Shown: positions 44,619-55,290 of the stretch, one piece after another
How positions within the stretch are numbered: the first letter of the stretch is position 1
Layout of the letters: the number at the start of each line of letters is the position of its first letter
Source of the DNA: Manihot esculenta
Taxonomy: Eukaryota; Streptophyta; Magnoliopsida; Malpighiales; Euphorbiaceae
Assembly: GCF_001659605.2 (NCBI RefSeq)
Contig: NC_035170.2
Coordinates: 29,058,020-29,122,019, forward strand
DNA length: 64,000 nt
Reading direction: 5' to 3'
Position numbers and translations under genes: made by a program
The notes under the pieces: generated by a model
Database searches by the model: none
What the model saw: the letters and a program-made list of their open reading frames with translations, nothing else
Told to the model about the DNA's origin: nothing

Positions 44619-45158
44619 TGTTAGGGTCCCGGGCCAAGGATCTTGTTTGGGGTCTAAGTGTAGATGGTTGGGTAGGTGTTTGAGTGTTTGGGTTAGATTT
44701 CTTTTTGTTTGCTCGGGTCATTAACGATTCGGCTCAAAGAGGGAGCCTTAAACCTCTTGAGTGTAAAGTACTCAAAGACTGAATGAAATTCCAAGTTCAT
44801 TCTTCATTGATGTTTATGCAAATATTTATAGGGTACATCAAAGGATCATGACTTGATCATGGCCACTACTTCCTAGAATAAGGGAGGATCATGACTTGAT
44901 CATGGCCACTACTTCTTAGAATAAGGGAGGATCATGACTTGATCATGGCCACTACTTCCTAAAATAAGGGAAATAACATAATCTGAAAAATACCCTCCTA
45001 ATATAATGGAAACACTAACATAATGCATAAAGAAATATTCAACAAATAAACTAGAAACTGAACATGACTAACTGCTTCAATTCTCAACTTCCATAAGCAT
45101 TACACGTGGCTGCTGCTTCTACTGGTTACGAGTATACACCTGCAAGGGTCTCGTAACA
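44619..45158 (-). repeat. 5' LTR of the chromovirus
   Basis: 540 bp, identical to the other LTR except at two sites (GATCATGGCC against GATCATGACC; ACATAATC against ACAGAATC). Confidence 0.95.
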
Positions 45159-45188
45159 TAACATTGTTATAAAAAATTTCTTGGTATA

Positions 45189-45633
45189 TGAAACGGTCTG
45201 GCCAAACTGATCTATTTTTCATTTGGTGCAAAATGGTTAATTCAAGTTAGCGCGAAACTATATACAATTAAAATCCGTCGATGTGGAACAATATAAGCAA
45301 GGAACAATTTTGTATAAGCAGGCAGCTGACCGTTACACTCGGTCTCGCTAAATTTGCGACGTTCTCATCGCAACTGAATTGAATACAATTGCTAATCAGG
45401 ACTAAACCTTTGGAACCCTTGAGTATTGTGGTTCTCTAGTACCTCGGACGGCTCCATTTCGTCTCTCACGAGTAACCCTTTCCTCGCAGGCTCTAATACC
45501 AATTGAAACAGTCTGATCCAAACTGCTCAAATAACTTTTGAACCCACTTTTTACTTGGTCTAAAATGATTAATCCAAATTATTTTGTGATTTCGTACGAT
45601 TCGAAATCGTCGTAATCTGCCGTGAAATAAGCA
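45189..45633 (-). mobile_element. TRIM-like miniature LTR element, unit 2 only
   Basis: Two diverged short direct repeats start TGAAACGGTCTGGCCAAACTG (45189-45299) and TGAAACAGTCTGATCCAAACTG (45504-45633) and end near ATAAGCA. Just left of the second is GGCTCTAATACCAA (45489-45502), which on the minus strand is TTGGTATTAGAGCC, a tRNA-Met type primer-binding site. Total about 445 bp, no coding capacity. Unit 1 runs straight through this place (TTGGTATAGTTATTC, about 17820). LTR limits are approximate. Confidence 0.65.
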
Positions 45634-46373
45634 AATAGCAGTTATTCTATAAAATAATTGTACAAACTAAATTAAATAATCTATTAAAAATAATTATAAA
45701 AATAAATAAATCAAACACAAAAAGTGAATATAAAAATATTTAATTCAAATATTTTTGCTTATTTTTCAATTTTTTAGCAAAAAACTTTTGATTTTATTAA
45801 ACTTTCAACATAGAAAAGCATTTAATTATTGAACAATAAACTAATGTATTATTATTTTAACTTTTAGACTCTCCCTTTGCTAATAATTTTGATTCATATC
45901 TTCTTAATATTTCATTTTGCATTTAAGTCCTAAATAAATGGGGAAAAAATTAATAATTTAAACATAAATAATATTACTCAAAGGAAATTTAATTATAACT
46001 TTCGAAAAAAGGTATACTTGTTTATTCTTATCAATATGAGAATAATGGTTAAAATTGATTTAAAAGAATTAAATGATTGGCTAACATTTAAAATGTTGAA
46101 AAACAATCGATTGAGAAGCTAATAGCTAAAGTTGAAAAATAATGTAAAAAACTTGAATATTTAATCAATGAAATTAAAAAATTTAGCTAAAATTAAAAAA
46201 AAAAAAATAGACAAAGGTTTTGATTTTTTTTTTTTCCTCACTTGACCTTAAAAACGAAAGCTTACTGGTGTATTATGTCAAATCTCAAATAGGAAATAGT
46301 GAGACCAGTTAAAGATCATCATGTTTTTACTTTTATTTTTTAAGTGTTATTTTTGGAATTATATGGTGTTGGA
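45634..46373. other. AT-rich spacer (unit 2)
   Basis: Counterpart of 17830-17940 plus 18413-19168 of unit 1. It lacks the 472-bp unit-1 block and a ~140-bp stretch near 46035. No gene seen. Confidence 0.5.
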
Positions 46374-46823
46374 TAGACTCGCAATTCGGTCAGTTCGATT
46401 TAAAATCGAACTAAATTGAATAAATTAAAAATTAAAATTTAAATATTTATAAAAATTAAATCGAATTGTTTTTAATTAAAAATCAAATCAAACCGAATCA
46501 ATTTGATTCAATTCGATTCGATTCATTTTGATCGGTTTAAATTTTTAATAAATTTTTTATTTTTACACTTTATTTTTAATATTTTAAAATTTAATTAGAA
46601 TATTTTAATTTTAATATAATCTAATTTCTCAATATTATTAAAAATAATATATTATTACTAATCGATTCGATTTGATTTTTTTAATTTTTTTAATTAAAAT
46701 CAAACTGAATTAAAATAACTAAAATTTTTTAAATTAAAAATCAAATCGAATCGAAATAAATAAAAAATAATCAAAATTAATTTGATTGATTTTTTCGATT
46801 TAAATTAAATATTCATCACTCTA
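46374..46823. mobile_element. AT-rich foldback element (hAT-MITE-like), partner of 19169-19635
   Basis: Starts TAGACTCGCAATTCGGTC and ends, inverted, TAGAGTGATGAATATTTAA. It is flanked by GTGTTGGA (46366-46373) and GTGTTGAA (46824-46831), an 8-bp target duplication with one mismatch, which supports a hAT origin for the whole family. Confidence 0.7.
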
Positions 46824-47283
46824 GTGTTGAATAAAATTTTTATTTAAAAGAAATTGAGAAAAATCCGAGGCATATTATAAATTCACATGATCAGCAAAGA
46901 TAAATTGCACATTATTTTATAAAGTTGATTAGAAATATTAATGATTTTTAAGAAGAAACTACAGTAACAGCAAAACTTGTTATTGTAATATCACAATTAT
47001 TTACAAAAGCATATAGAATTATACATCAAATTTGTTATCTGGTGGTAGATAAAATTATTTTTTCACTTCAAACTAATAATCTTATAGTTTTGGATTTATT
47101 TTTAATACCATTAAGTTTATTAATTAAATTTTCTTTTTAATGTAATGATTGTAGGAAGTTTTAAGAATAATAGTAATATTGAGATCTTCCACATAAATCT
47201 AGAAAAGTGCAATCTCAATAAGAAAAATATTAATAGAAGAAATGAAGGCTCTGGAAGAATGGAGGTTAGCCACAAAGCAACTG

Positions 47284-47299
47284 GAAGCTTCATCACTTC
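47284..47299 (+). promoter_or_regulatory. Heat shock element upstream of sHSP copy 2
   Basis: GAAGCTTCATCACTTC, the same spacing as in copy 1 with a changed spacer dinucleotide. About 240 bases before the start codon, with a TATA-like run (ATATATATACACA) near 47343. Confidence 0.6.
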
Positions 47300-47526
47300 T
47301 CTAAACACTTGCAGATTTTCTACCCACTATATTCCTCCACACATATATATACACACTATCAATGGCTGTCTCATCTCAGACAAATAAAACCTACGCATAA
47401 AAAGAGAGAGGAAAAACAAGGAACTGCTTATCAAACACTTAGCAACTAAGTTTCCCTCGATACCCTTTTCATAGAAGAGAGCAATAAGCATACTAGAAGC
47501 AACAGCAAAAGAGAAGAGAGAGGAAA

Positions 47527-48120
47527 ATGAGGCAAATGTTACTACCATTCCTTTTCAGCTTCTTCTCTCTCTTGCTTTGCTTCCCTGAGACCTCCAATGC
47601 ATCGCTTCTCCCATTTGTTGATCGCCCTGGAAGTCTTCTAACTGATCCCTGGTCAGACCGTTTCCCGGACCCGTTTAGAGTCTTGGAACAGATACCATTT
47701 GGGATTGAAAGGGATGACAGTGTGGAACTCTCCCCAGCCAGAGTAGACTGGAAAGAAACGCCTGAGGGTCATCTTATAATGATAGATGTGCCTGGGCTGA
47801 AAAAGGAGGAGCTGAAGATTGAGGTGGAGGAGAATAGGGTGTTGAGAGTGAGTGGGGAGAGGAAGAAAGAGGAAGAGAAGAAAGGGGATCACTGGCACAG
47901 GGTGGAGAGATCCTATGGCAAGTTTTGGAGACAGTTCAGATTGCCAGACAATGTGGATATGGACTCTGTGAAGGCTAAGCTTGAAAATGGTGTACTTACT
48001 TTGTCTTTCTCCAAGTTGTCTCCTGACAAGATCAAGGGTCCAAGGGTTGTTAGCATTGCGGGTGAAGAGAAACCTGAACCAGCTAAGCTCAAAAACAGTG
48101 AGGCCAAACAAGAGCTGTAG
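47527..48120 (+). CDS. Endoplasmic-reticulum small heat shock protein, HSP20 family (copy 2)
   Basis: 197 residues, identical in every residue to the copy at 20339: signal peptide, alpha-crystallin domain at about 70-163, and C-terminal KQEL. By eye the coding sequences differ at four positions, all silent (GGC/GGG, AGG/AGA, AAA/AAG, GCA/GCG). UTRs and the proximal promoter are also close, with small changes such as a one-base loss near 47447. Same ER-lumen chaperone role. Both copies look functional, so dosage may be doubled. Confidence 0.95.
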   Translation: MRQMLLPFLFSFFSLLLCFPETSNASLLPFVDRPGSLLTDPWSDRFPDPFRVLEQIPFGIERDDSVELSPARVDWKETPEGHLIMIDVPGLKKEELKIEVEENRVLRVSGERKKEEEKKGDHWHRVERSYGKFWRQFRLPDNVDMDSVKAKLENGVLTLSFSKLSPDKIKGPRVVSIAGEEKPEPAKLKNSEAKQEL

Positions 48121-49156
48121 ATCTTTTAGAGCAGCTAATACATGAAAGACTTGATGAGATAAATCTTTTAGTGAGAATAAGGACTTGTGATTTCTGTTCT
48201 GTTTATGTTGCAGTGTGTTGTAAATGTGATGTCTGCAAAATTTTCATAATCTAAGGTTCTTGCCAGCAGACCATCATGTAAGAGTTCAACTTATTAATAT
48301 CCTAATCTCTCTTTTGCTCATCGGAGGAACATTGATCGGTGCTAAGAGGGTAGCCTTTCACCTGTCTAGGTGCCAGCCATCCCAAATATAAATGAGAATA
48401 ACTCTCTTTATCCAGAGGGACGCTACCCGTCTGCAGACATTTTACATTCGATTTCTAGTCACCAAAGCATCGCATGAATCAAACTAAATATTTACTTTGA
48501 GATCAATGATAAAATTACTGTATATACTATAAAACAAATGAAATCATAAAATAAATGGTACATTAATTCAATTAAGACTAACAAGAAAGTCTTACATGAC
48601 AGACTTAATGCCTTCCATAAGCTGCAAATCTGAGAGGTTCAATGTTTTCCTTCTCAGCCAAAAAAATGAACAACTTCGTCCATTTCCTATCCTCATAGGA
48701 AATGACCACCATTCCCGAATTACAAAACTTGTGTGTCCAGCCTCACCTATGACCAAACTACTTGGACTTGGATTCAAAGATCGGATCCATTGAAATGTTT
48801 GGATGCAGGTTCACCTATTTATCAGAAGTTAATTTCAAGTGTCTGACTTTTAATATCATCTGGGCATCCTTATCCAACAAAAGTTACCATGCCTCTGGCC
48901 ACTCTTTCGATATTCTTATTCACGCGTTACCATGGATGTCAAAAATAAAACTTGCCTTCCATGTTTGGTAGAAATTGAGAGTTGCAGGCAGTTCAAAAAA
49001 CACGGTGGAGTTTTGTAATTGGAAGTAGAAAAGCTTTGAAACACCAACTCCCACAAAAAATGATGCACTTCACTCTTCATATGTGTTTTCTTCTTTGGAA
49101 AGTGACACAGCATTGAATTTGAGTTTCTGCATAAGAATCCATATTTGAAAACTCAT
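48121..49156. other. Convergent sHSP/PPR 3' region (unit 2)
   Basis: Matches 20933-21968 with scattered substitutions. The coding-like stretch of unit 1 has a stop here. No gene seen. Confidence 0.5.
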
Positions 49157-50767
49157 CTATAATTGTGTGCTGCAGTCAATATATGGAGAATACCAGAACC
49201 TCAAGCTCAAGCCCAACAAAGCTCCCAAGATCTTATATATCTCTTCGGATCTAGGATGTGTTTTGTCAGCAGAGTAGAACTGATAAACTTCATTATCAAT
49301 CTCAATCCAACTGCAACCTGGAGTCTTATAAGCATTATGTTGTTTTAACATTTTTCTTACCATGCGAGACTCATCCCACTTCCCTAACTCGCCATATAAA
49401 TTTGCTAACATTATACCATAGCCTCCATTTTTGGGGTCAATTTCTATAAGCTTTTTAACAGCAAATTCTGCCAAATCTATTTGACCATGTACTTTACATC
49501 CATTAAGCAGAGAACCCCAAACAACTTCATCAGGTTCAATCTTCATTCCCCCCACAACTTCCAAGGCCTCTTCAAACCTTCCAGCCCGGCCAAGGATATC
49601 TATCAAGCACCCATAATGTTCAATCTGAGGTTCAATCCCATAATCCTGAGTCATCATTAGGAAATAATAGCGTCCTTTTTCAACAAGCCCTCCATGGGTA
49701 CAAGCATTCAACAAACCAATAAAGGTAACCTCATCTGGTCTTACATCCTCTCCATGTTGTATCATCTCCTCGAATATTCCTATCGCACTCTCGCCATGTC
49801 CATGAAGAGCAAAACAGTTTATCATGGAATTCCAAGTGGTCAAGCTTTTCTTCGACGTCATACCAAAAACCCTTTTGGCCTCTTTTAAACTTCCACACTT
49901 CCCATACATATCCACCAGGGCGTTGGACATAAACGAATCAAAACCAAGGCTATATCTATACACGTATCCATGGATCGATTTTCCAAGCTGAAGCATGCCA
50001 GTATGGCCACAAGCAGAGAGAGCGCACACAACTGTAACCTGATTGGGCCTGTTATGACGGTGTTGCATCATCTTTCTAAATAGCGAAATAGCCTCCGAAA
50101 ACAACCCATTTTGGGTACATCCAGCAATAACAGCATTCCAAGACGGAACATCTCTCTCAGGCATTTGGTCAAAAAGAGAAATAGCATTTCCAACCTGGCC
50201 AACTCTAGTATATCCAGAAATCATAGCAGTCCAAGACACAACATTCTTCTCAGACATTTCATCAAACAATTGCCTTGCAACTCCAATATCAGATGAAGAC
50301 CTGGAATACGAATCAACAAGAGCAGTTTGAACAACTGGGTATTGGACAAAACCCCATTTAGCTATCTGGGCATGCACCAATTGCGTAGTCTGATAGGATT
50401 TCAAGACGTGGGGGAAGATAAACTGATTGGGTTTAGGGTGTCCTCTACGAACCATGTTGCGATAAAATTCAAAGGCAGAAAGGTAATCCAGCTTGGAGGC
50501 ATAAGCAGTAACCATGGCAGTGTAGAGATAGATATTGGGAAAGCAGACATGATCGAAAACATAGCGAGCATAGCTAAGATTGGAGATTTTGAGAATAGAA
50601 AAGCGGAGGAGCTTGAAGACGTAGAATTGGGTTTGCGAGTGGCCGAGAACAGTGAGAAAAGATTGGAGTTGTTTGAGATGATTGAGATGATTGCATTTGG
50701 AAAGGATTGCTAGGACCAACTGATTTAGATTCTTATTTGGTGGATTCAGAATATGGTTGGACTCCAT
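49157..50767 (-). CDS. Pentatricopeptide repeat protein, PLS subfamily, E class (copy 2)
   Basis: Single exon, 536 residues, same PLS repeat array and E domain as copy 1, no DYW domain. Where the copies differ, this one generally has the residue expected of the family: ALSACGH (copy 1 Pro), ALVDMYGKCG (copy 1 Met), SLLNGCK (copy 1 Phe), KNGGYG (copy 1 Ala), IDNEVYQ (copy 1 Lys). It is therefore the better candidate for the conserved function, probable organellar RNA editing or processing. It looks like an At1g33350 orthologue (recalled, not searched). Intact, with no stop or frameshift. Confidence 0.93.
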   Translation of the reverse strand: MESNHILNPPNKNLNQLVLAILSKCNHLNHLKQLQSFLTVLGHSQTQFYVFKLLRFSILKISNLSYARYVFDHVCFPNIYLYTAMVTAYASKLDYLSAFEFYRNMVRRGHPKPNQFIFPHVLKSYQTTQLVHAQIAKWGFVQYPVVQTALVDSYSRSSSDIGVARQLFDEMSEKNVVSWTAMISGYTRVGQVGNAISLFDQMPERDVPSWNAVIAGCTQNGLFSEAISLFRKMMQHRHNRPNQVTVVCALSACGHTGMLQLGKSIHGYVYRYSLGFDSFMSNALVDMYGKCGSLKEAKRVFGMTSKKSLTTWNSMINCFALHGHGESAIGIFEEMIQHGEDVRPDEVTFIGLLNACTHGGLVEKGRYYFLMMTQDYGIEPQIEHYGCLIDILGRAGRFEEALEVVGGMKIEPDEVVWGSLLNGCKVHGQIDLAEFAVKKLIEIDPKNGGYGIMLANLYGELGKWDESRMVRKMLKQHNAYKTPGCSWIEIDNEVYQFYSADKTHPRSEEIYKILGALLGLSLRFWYSPYIDCSTQL

Positions 50768-51933
50768 TCTGCTTGTGCATTGTTTGAAACTCCTTATTCG
50801 CGGGAGAGTTTCAGAGTATTGAAATGATAAATTTATTTTCTCAATTGTGTTAAGTTAAAAAATTACTAAGTCTTAAGTAAATTAATAATATTAATAAATT
50901 ATATTTATTCTTTTATTATGTTTTTTTTTGAAATGGAAATTGAGAAATTAAATATATAATTTTAATAATATATTTTAAATATCATATAATTGTAATAAAA
51001 TTAAATATATAATTATAATATTATTTAATCTTTAAATATTTTTTATCACTTTATTTAATTGATTATAATTTATTTTATTTAAATAAATTATATATATATA
51101 TAATATATAGAATTATGCTATTAAAATATAAATTACTAAAATAATTATATATATTGTATATTTACTTATAATTGTTATTATTATCTATATATAATAATAA
51201 TAATAATATAAATTATTAAAATTTTTAATATATTAAATATTTATAATTGTATAATTTAATTAAATTTATTAATTAATTAAAAATTATTTTATGTATATAA
51301 ACTACTCAATATTAATAAAATTATATTAATAAAATATAAATTATTAAAATAATTATATATAAATCAATATATGTATGTATATATATTTATAATTGTTATT
51401 AATAATTATATATATAATTATTATGTGTTTTAGTCACTAATTAATTATTAAAAATTTATAAAAATATAATTTAATAAATTTAATTAATTAATCATATTTT
51501 TTTATTTGAATGTATTATATTATATATTATCTCTATATTAATAAAATATAAATTATTAAAATCACATATATATATGTATTTATTATTATTGATTTTATAT
51601 AAATTAATAAAATATAATTTGATAAAATTATAAATAAATTAAAATAATTTTAACTATTTTAAAAAATATTATTTAATTAAATTATGTAATTTTAGATATT
51701 ATATAATTTTAGATAAGACTGCATAATTTTACTATAAAAAATAAAGAAAACTAAATAAATTTACAATATAAAAAAATATGATTAAGTTGGAGTTTATTTC
51801 TTATAGAAATATTGTAATAAAGTTTTTGAAAGTTCTATAAAGAGTTTTTTTTTATTTTTTTATTTTTAAGAGTTTGAAAATTGTAATAATAAAATTATAT
51901 TATATTTGATTATTTAATATCTTAATATATTTT
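50768..51933. other. AT-rich spacer upstream of PPR copy 2
   Basis: Matches 23580-24772 of unit 1 with indels, including a short (AT)5 in place of (AT)17. It ends abruptly at the Copia LTR. Confidence 0.6.
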
Positions 51934-53506
51934 TGTTGTCCCTTGAGGCAACCCAAGAGGGGGGGTGAATTGGGTTTATAAAAAATTTAAAGACAAAGAT
52001 AAGAAATTAAAAGAGAATAGGGAAGAGAAAAATCAACACAATGATTTATAGAGGTTCAGCTATCCCAAGTCTACGTCCTCTCCTCAAGGTCCACTTGAGA
52101 GTTCAACTCCACTATCAAATCTTCTTTGGGTGAAGATTAAAACCCTTACAATCTTAGAGCAAGTCTTTGCTCTCTACAAATCTCCTTTTCACTCAAGAGC
52201 AATCCTTTGCTCAATAACACACTCACAACAACAGAGTCTCTCAACAACCTTTACTCACTCAGTAAAGCCAACCAATTACAACTCAAAACTAGCTTTCAAG
52301 TAATCAATGCTTTGGCTCAAGGTTTTGAGAGAGAGAGAATGAAAAAAAGCTGTAATCTCAATAAATGTTTTGCTTAGATGGTTGTTGTAACCCCTTCACA
52401 TTCAAAACATGTTGTATTTATAGTTCTATCATAAATATGGTCGTTGGGGGTGCATTAAATGCAAATAGAGCCGTTTATTTGCAGAAATAACCGTTACACC
52501 GTTTCAGAAAAATTCAGGTTCGGCGGCCTAAGCTTAGAGTTCGGCGGCCGAACCATTTCACGTGAAGAAAAACACACTTAAAACATGGACTTTCGGCGGC
52601 CTAAAGTCAGAGTTCGGCGGCCGAACTTGTGGGACTTTCGTCTCTGTCCCTCTCTTTCGGAAGCCGAACTTTAAGCTTCGGAGGCAGACTTAAAAGCAGA
52701 CTTTCGGCGGCCGAAGGTCAATGTTCGGCGGCCAAAAGTGTGAGACTTTCGTCTCTGCCCTTCACTTTCGGAAGCCAAACATTCAGCTTCTGGAGCAACT
52801 CACCTTCGGCGGCCGAAAGCCAATGTTCGGCGGCCGAAAGCCAATGTTCGGCGGCCGAAAGTGTGGGACTTTCGTCTCTGTCCCTCTCTTTCGGAAGCCG
52901 AACCTTTGCCTTCGGGGGTATACTGAAATCCCCACTTTCGGCGGCCGAAAGTCATTGTTCGGCGGCCGAAAGTATGGCACTTTCGTTTCTGTCCCTCATT
53001 TTCGGAAGCCGAAAGAATAGTTTAGGGGGCACAAAATTAATTCCTTAAATCTTTGAAAAATCATAACTTAGGCTGTAAAATTCCTTTTTTTCAATCCGTT
53101 TGAATTTTTGTAACCCATATTTTTAGATCTTTGATTTTGATAAAAAATAATTTCAAAATCGCTTCTTTTGAAAAATTTCATTTTAGTCCCTGAAAGTCTG
53201 TTACTTAAAATTTTTGGCCATATCTAAAAAAACTTTTAGAAACGAATGAAACCTTGAGCCATCACAATCAATTAATTGAAATTCACAATTCATGAAATTT
53301 AACAAGGCATAAATAGAAGATACTTTCTTTTCCCTTCCTTGTGGCATGCTTCCAAATTAGGCACTTTTCTCTTTTGAGATTGAAGCAATTTCATTCTTGA
53401 TAGTAAGAAACCTACAAGCTCAACACAAACACCTTTGAAGATAATTAGTAAGACACCAATTGTTTATTAATCATCAAAACAAGGATTAGAACACCTAGGT
53501 TCAACA
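51934..53506 (-). repeat. 3' LTR of the Copia element
   Basis: 1573 bp, TG...CA ends. It contains a GC-rich cluster at about 52510-53015 built on TTCGGCGGCCGAA and TTTCGGAAGCCGAA. The rest is AT-rich. Open frames across the cluster are low-complexity artefacts. Confidence 0.85.
52510..53015. repeat. TTCGGCGGCCGAA motif cluster in Copia LTR
   Basis: By eye eleven copies of CGGCGGCC in a TTC...GAA (or near) setting, e.g. at 52541, 52612, 52805, 52827, 52849, 52937 and 52960, and five TTTCGGAAGCC variants. They are arranged in ~115-bp higher-order units carrying GGGACTTTCGTCTCTGTCCC. On the element's sense strand each gives GGCCGCC, containing the GCC-box core GCCGCC. Confidence 0.85.
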
Positions 53507-53520
53507 ATCTCCCCCTTTTT

Positions 53521-53970
53521 GATGATGACAAACAATTGGTAAACAATAAGATAATAATCATAAGTGTAGTGTGTGAATTTTTAAAAAATTACTCCCCCTT
53601 AATGTGCTCCCCCTGTCAAAAATACTTTATGCCATATTTAAAATGTGAGGAGGCACAAAAGGGAGGTTTTGACTCAATGCAATGAGATGCAATGGATCCT
53701 ATATGAATGAATGAGTCTCAACAAAAAATGCATCTCATGAGAGGCTAAGTCATACACAATAATTATGAGTCAACATCCATAAATCCAAAAGAGTTAAACT
53801 AATATAGCCAATAATCAGAACATCAAAATATATATCCAATAACCAAAACATCAAAATATATATAAATAAGATACCAATATACCATTCTCCCCCTTTTGAC
53901 ATCATCAAAAACAAAAAAAAATATCACAACACCAAAAGAGGAGAAAACAAGAGCATCTATATAAACAAAA
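53521..53970. other. Non-coding stretch between polypurine tract and extra frame
   Basis: Mixed composition, part of the Copia element. No gene. Confidence 0.6.
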
Positions 53971-55290
53971 TCACAGAGAAGGCTGAGGAGGTGGCAATCC
54001 AGATGACTGCTGAAGGAAGTGCAAAATCTGTCTCTGCTGCTCGATCATGGTCTGCTGCTGGTCTGTAAGTCGTGCTAACTGCTGCTCCATCTGAGTCTGG
54101 CGATCATCCATACGAGCCTGGCGATCATCCATACTAGCCTGGCGATCATCCATCTCAGCCTGGCGATCAGACATCTGAGCAACCTGCAGCTCCAGACGAC
54201 CCATGGCATCATACAGATCAGATGCAGTCCGAGAAGAAGTACCCTGCTCGGTGGACCGCCCGGTACTAGCATCGCCTCTGGGAGCCTGCTCTGTCTCAAG
54301 ATCAGCAGGAGAAGCATCATCTGACTCCCCATCAGAACCAGCATGTGCCTGAGCTGCTGCTCGTGCTGCTCTGCGGGCTGCAAAATCTCTCCTAGAATTA
54401 TAAAATTCATTGCCTCTCCTAGTCAGACCCATGTGAAGAAGGGTGGCCTCAGTATAGGGGGTGTACTCACTAGACAGGGGTAAGGCAGACTCGGTACCAG
54501 GGTCAACCCCTAGAGCTCGGAGAAGAAGAGTAAGATGACGACCAAATGGGAGACAGCCTCGACTCAACCTAAGGGAGTCTGCTATGGTGTGAATCATAAT
54601 ATGGGGAAGATTAAGAGCTCGACCCTCTAGCAGACCAGACACAACAAACATGTCAGTGTAGGTTAGAGCAGTCCTATGACCTGCTCGAGGAAGAATCTCA
54701 TAGGTGACTATATGATGAACAACTTTAGGGAGAGTGTGGAGGTCACAGGCCATAAGCCTAGAAGGCACCTCACAGTCTGTGTCTCCTGAAATAATCCTAG
54801 TCTGGTGAAGAGAAGAGACCTCACCAGTGATCCACTTATGTGTAGTGGAGACAACAGTACCAGAGTTAGCGATACCCAGGTGCCGAGCAATAATGTCAGG
54901 AGTGAGGAAGACTCTCTGACCATTGACAAAACTGACCAGGTGGGGGGGAGTGTGACGGGTGAAGGTGTGCAAGTTAGCATAAAACTCCCTAACAATCCTA
55001 GGATGGGTGTCTGAGGGAGTGATAAGAAGATGCTCCCAACCCTGAACTCTAAAGGGCTGTAGGAATCCCTGAGAGCGAAAAAGCTGAACACTGTTACGAT
55101 GAACTGTTCTCCCAGGATGAACAAACCTGAGAGAAAAAGGCTGAAAAGCAGGATCATTTTCTCTAACTACAGGAAACTCAAATGGTGGAGAGGCAGGAGG
55201 GTCTGGAGAGGGGGACCTAGGAGGCTCAGACTGTCAACTCGACTGACCTCTAAAATAAGGGTGCCTACGGGCTGTGGATTTTCTACCCAT
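53971..55290 (-). pseudogene. Extra (env-position) frame of the Copia element, one premature stop
   Basis: The frame starts at ATG 55290 (MGRKSTARRHPYFRG...), meets TGA at 55234-55236 (codon 19), then stays open to 53971, about 420 codons. The middle (VNGQRVFLTPDIIARHLGI, LPRAGHRTALTYTDMFVVSG) resembles the 'putative plant transposon protein' domain found in plant LTR elements. It is followed by an Ala/Arg- and acidic-rich linker and a coiled coil with an exact heptad MDDRQxx repeated (54095-54180 is a 21-bp tandem repeat). The stop comes before the conserved region, and no ATG follows before about residue 100. Its function in the element is unknown; I see no envelope-like transmembrane segment. 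Confidence 0.7.
54095..54180 (-). repeat. 21-bp tandem repeat encoding heptads
   Basis: About four units of CTGGCGATCATCCATACGAG and variants. Each unit encodes seven residues of the coiled coil. Confidence 0.85.

Larger units (their letters stand above)
40884..45158 (-). mobile_element. Young Ty3/Gypsy chromovirus, internally deleted
   Basis: Two 540-bp LTRs (40884-41423 and 44619-45158) start TGTTAGGGTCCC, end TCTCGTAACA and differ at two positions by eye. Near-perfect 5-bp target duplications TAATA/TAACA (40879-40883, 45159-45163) flank it. Unit 1 has the empty site at about 17795. The element reads on the minus strand: 5' LTR on the right, primer-binding site, gag-protease-RT, then integrase tail with chromodomain. 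It lacks RNase H and most of integrase and carries an RT frameshift, so it cannot move unaided. Confidence 0.95.
34803..51933. repeat. Unit 2 of the tandem segmental duplication (visible part)
   Basis: Matches 11087 to about 24772 in gene order, strand and most spacer sequence. It contains UGT71, B-box, sHSP and PPR copies. The right end is not a true duplication end: a Copia element is inserted at 51934, so unit 2 probably resumes beyond the window. Confidence 0.85.

Noticed and set aside
1..48120. Functional link between UGGT and the sHSP pair as an ER quality-control cluster
   Set aside because: Both act in the ER, but they are 15 kb apart with unrelated genes and transposons between them. 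Chance proximity is the simpler reading.
52629..53048. 139-codon and 99-codon frames with repeated Phe-Gly-Gly-Arg pattern
   Set aside because: Low-complexity translation of the TTCGGCGGCCGAA array in a Copia LTR.
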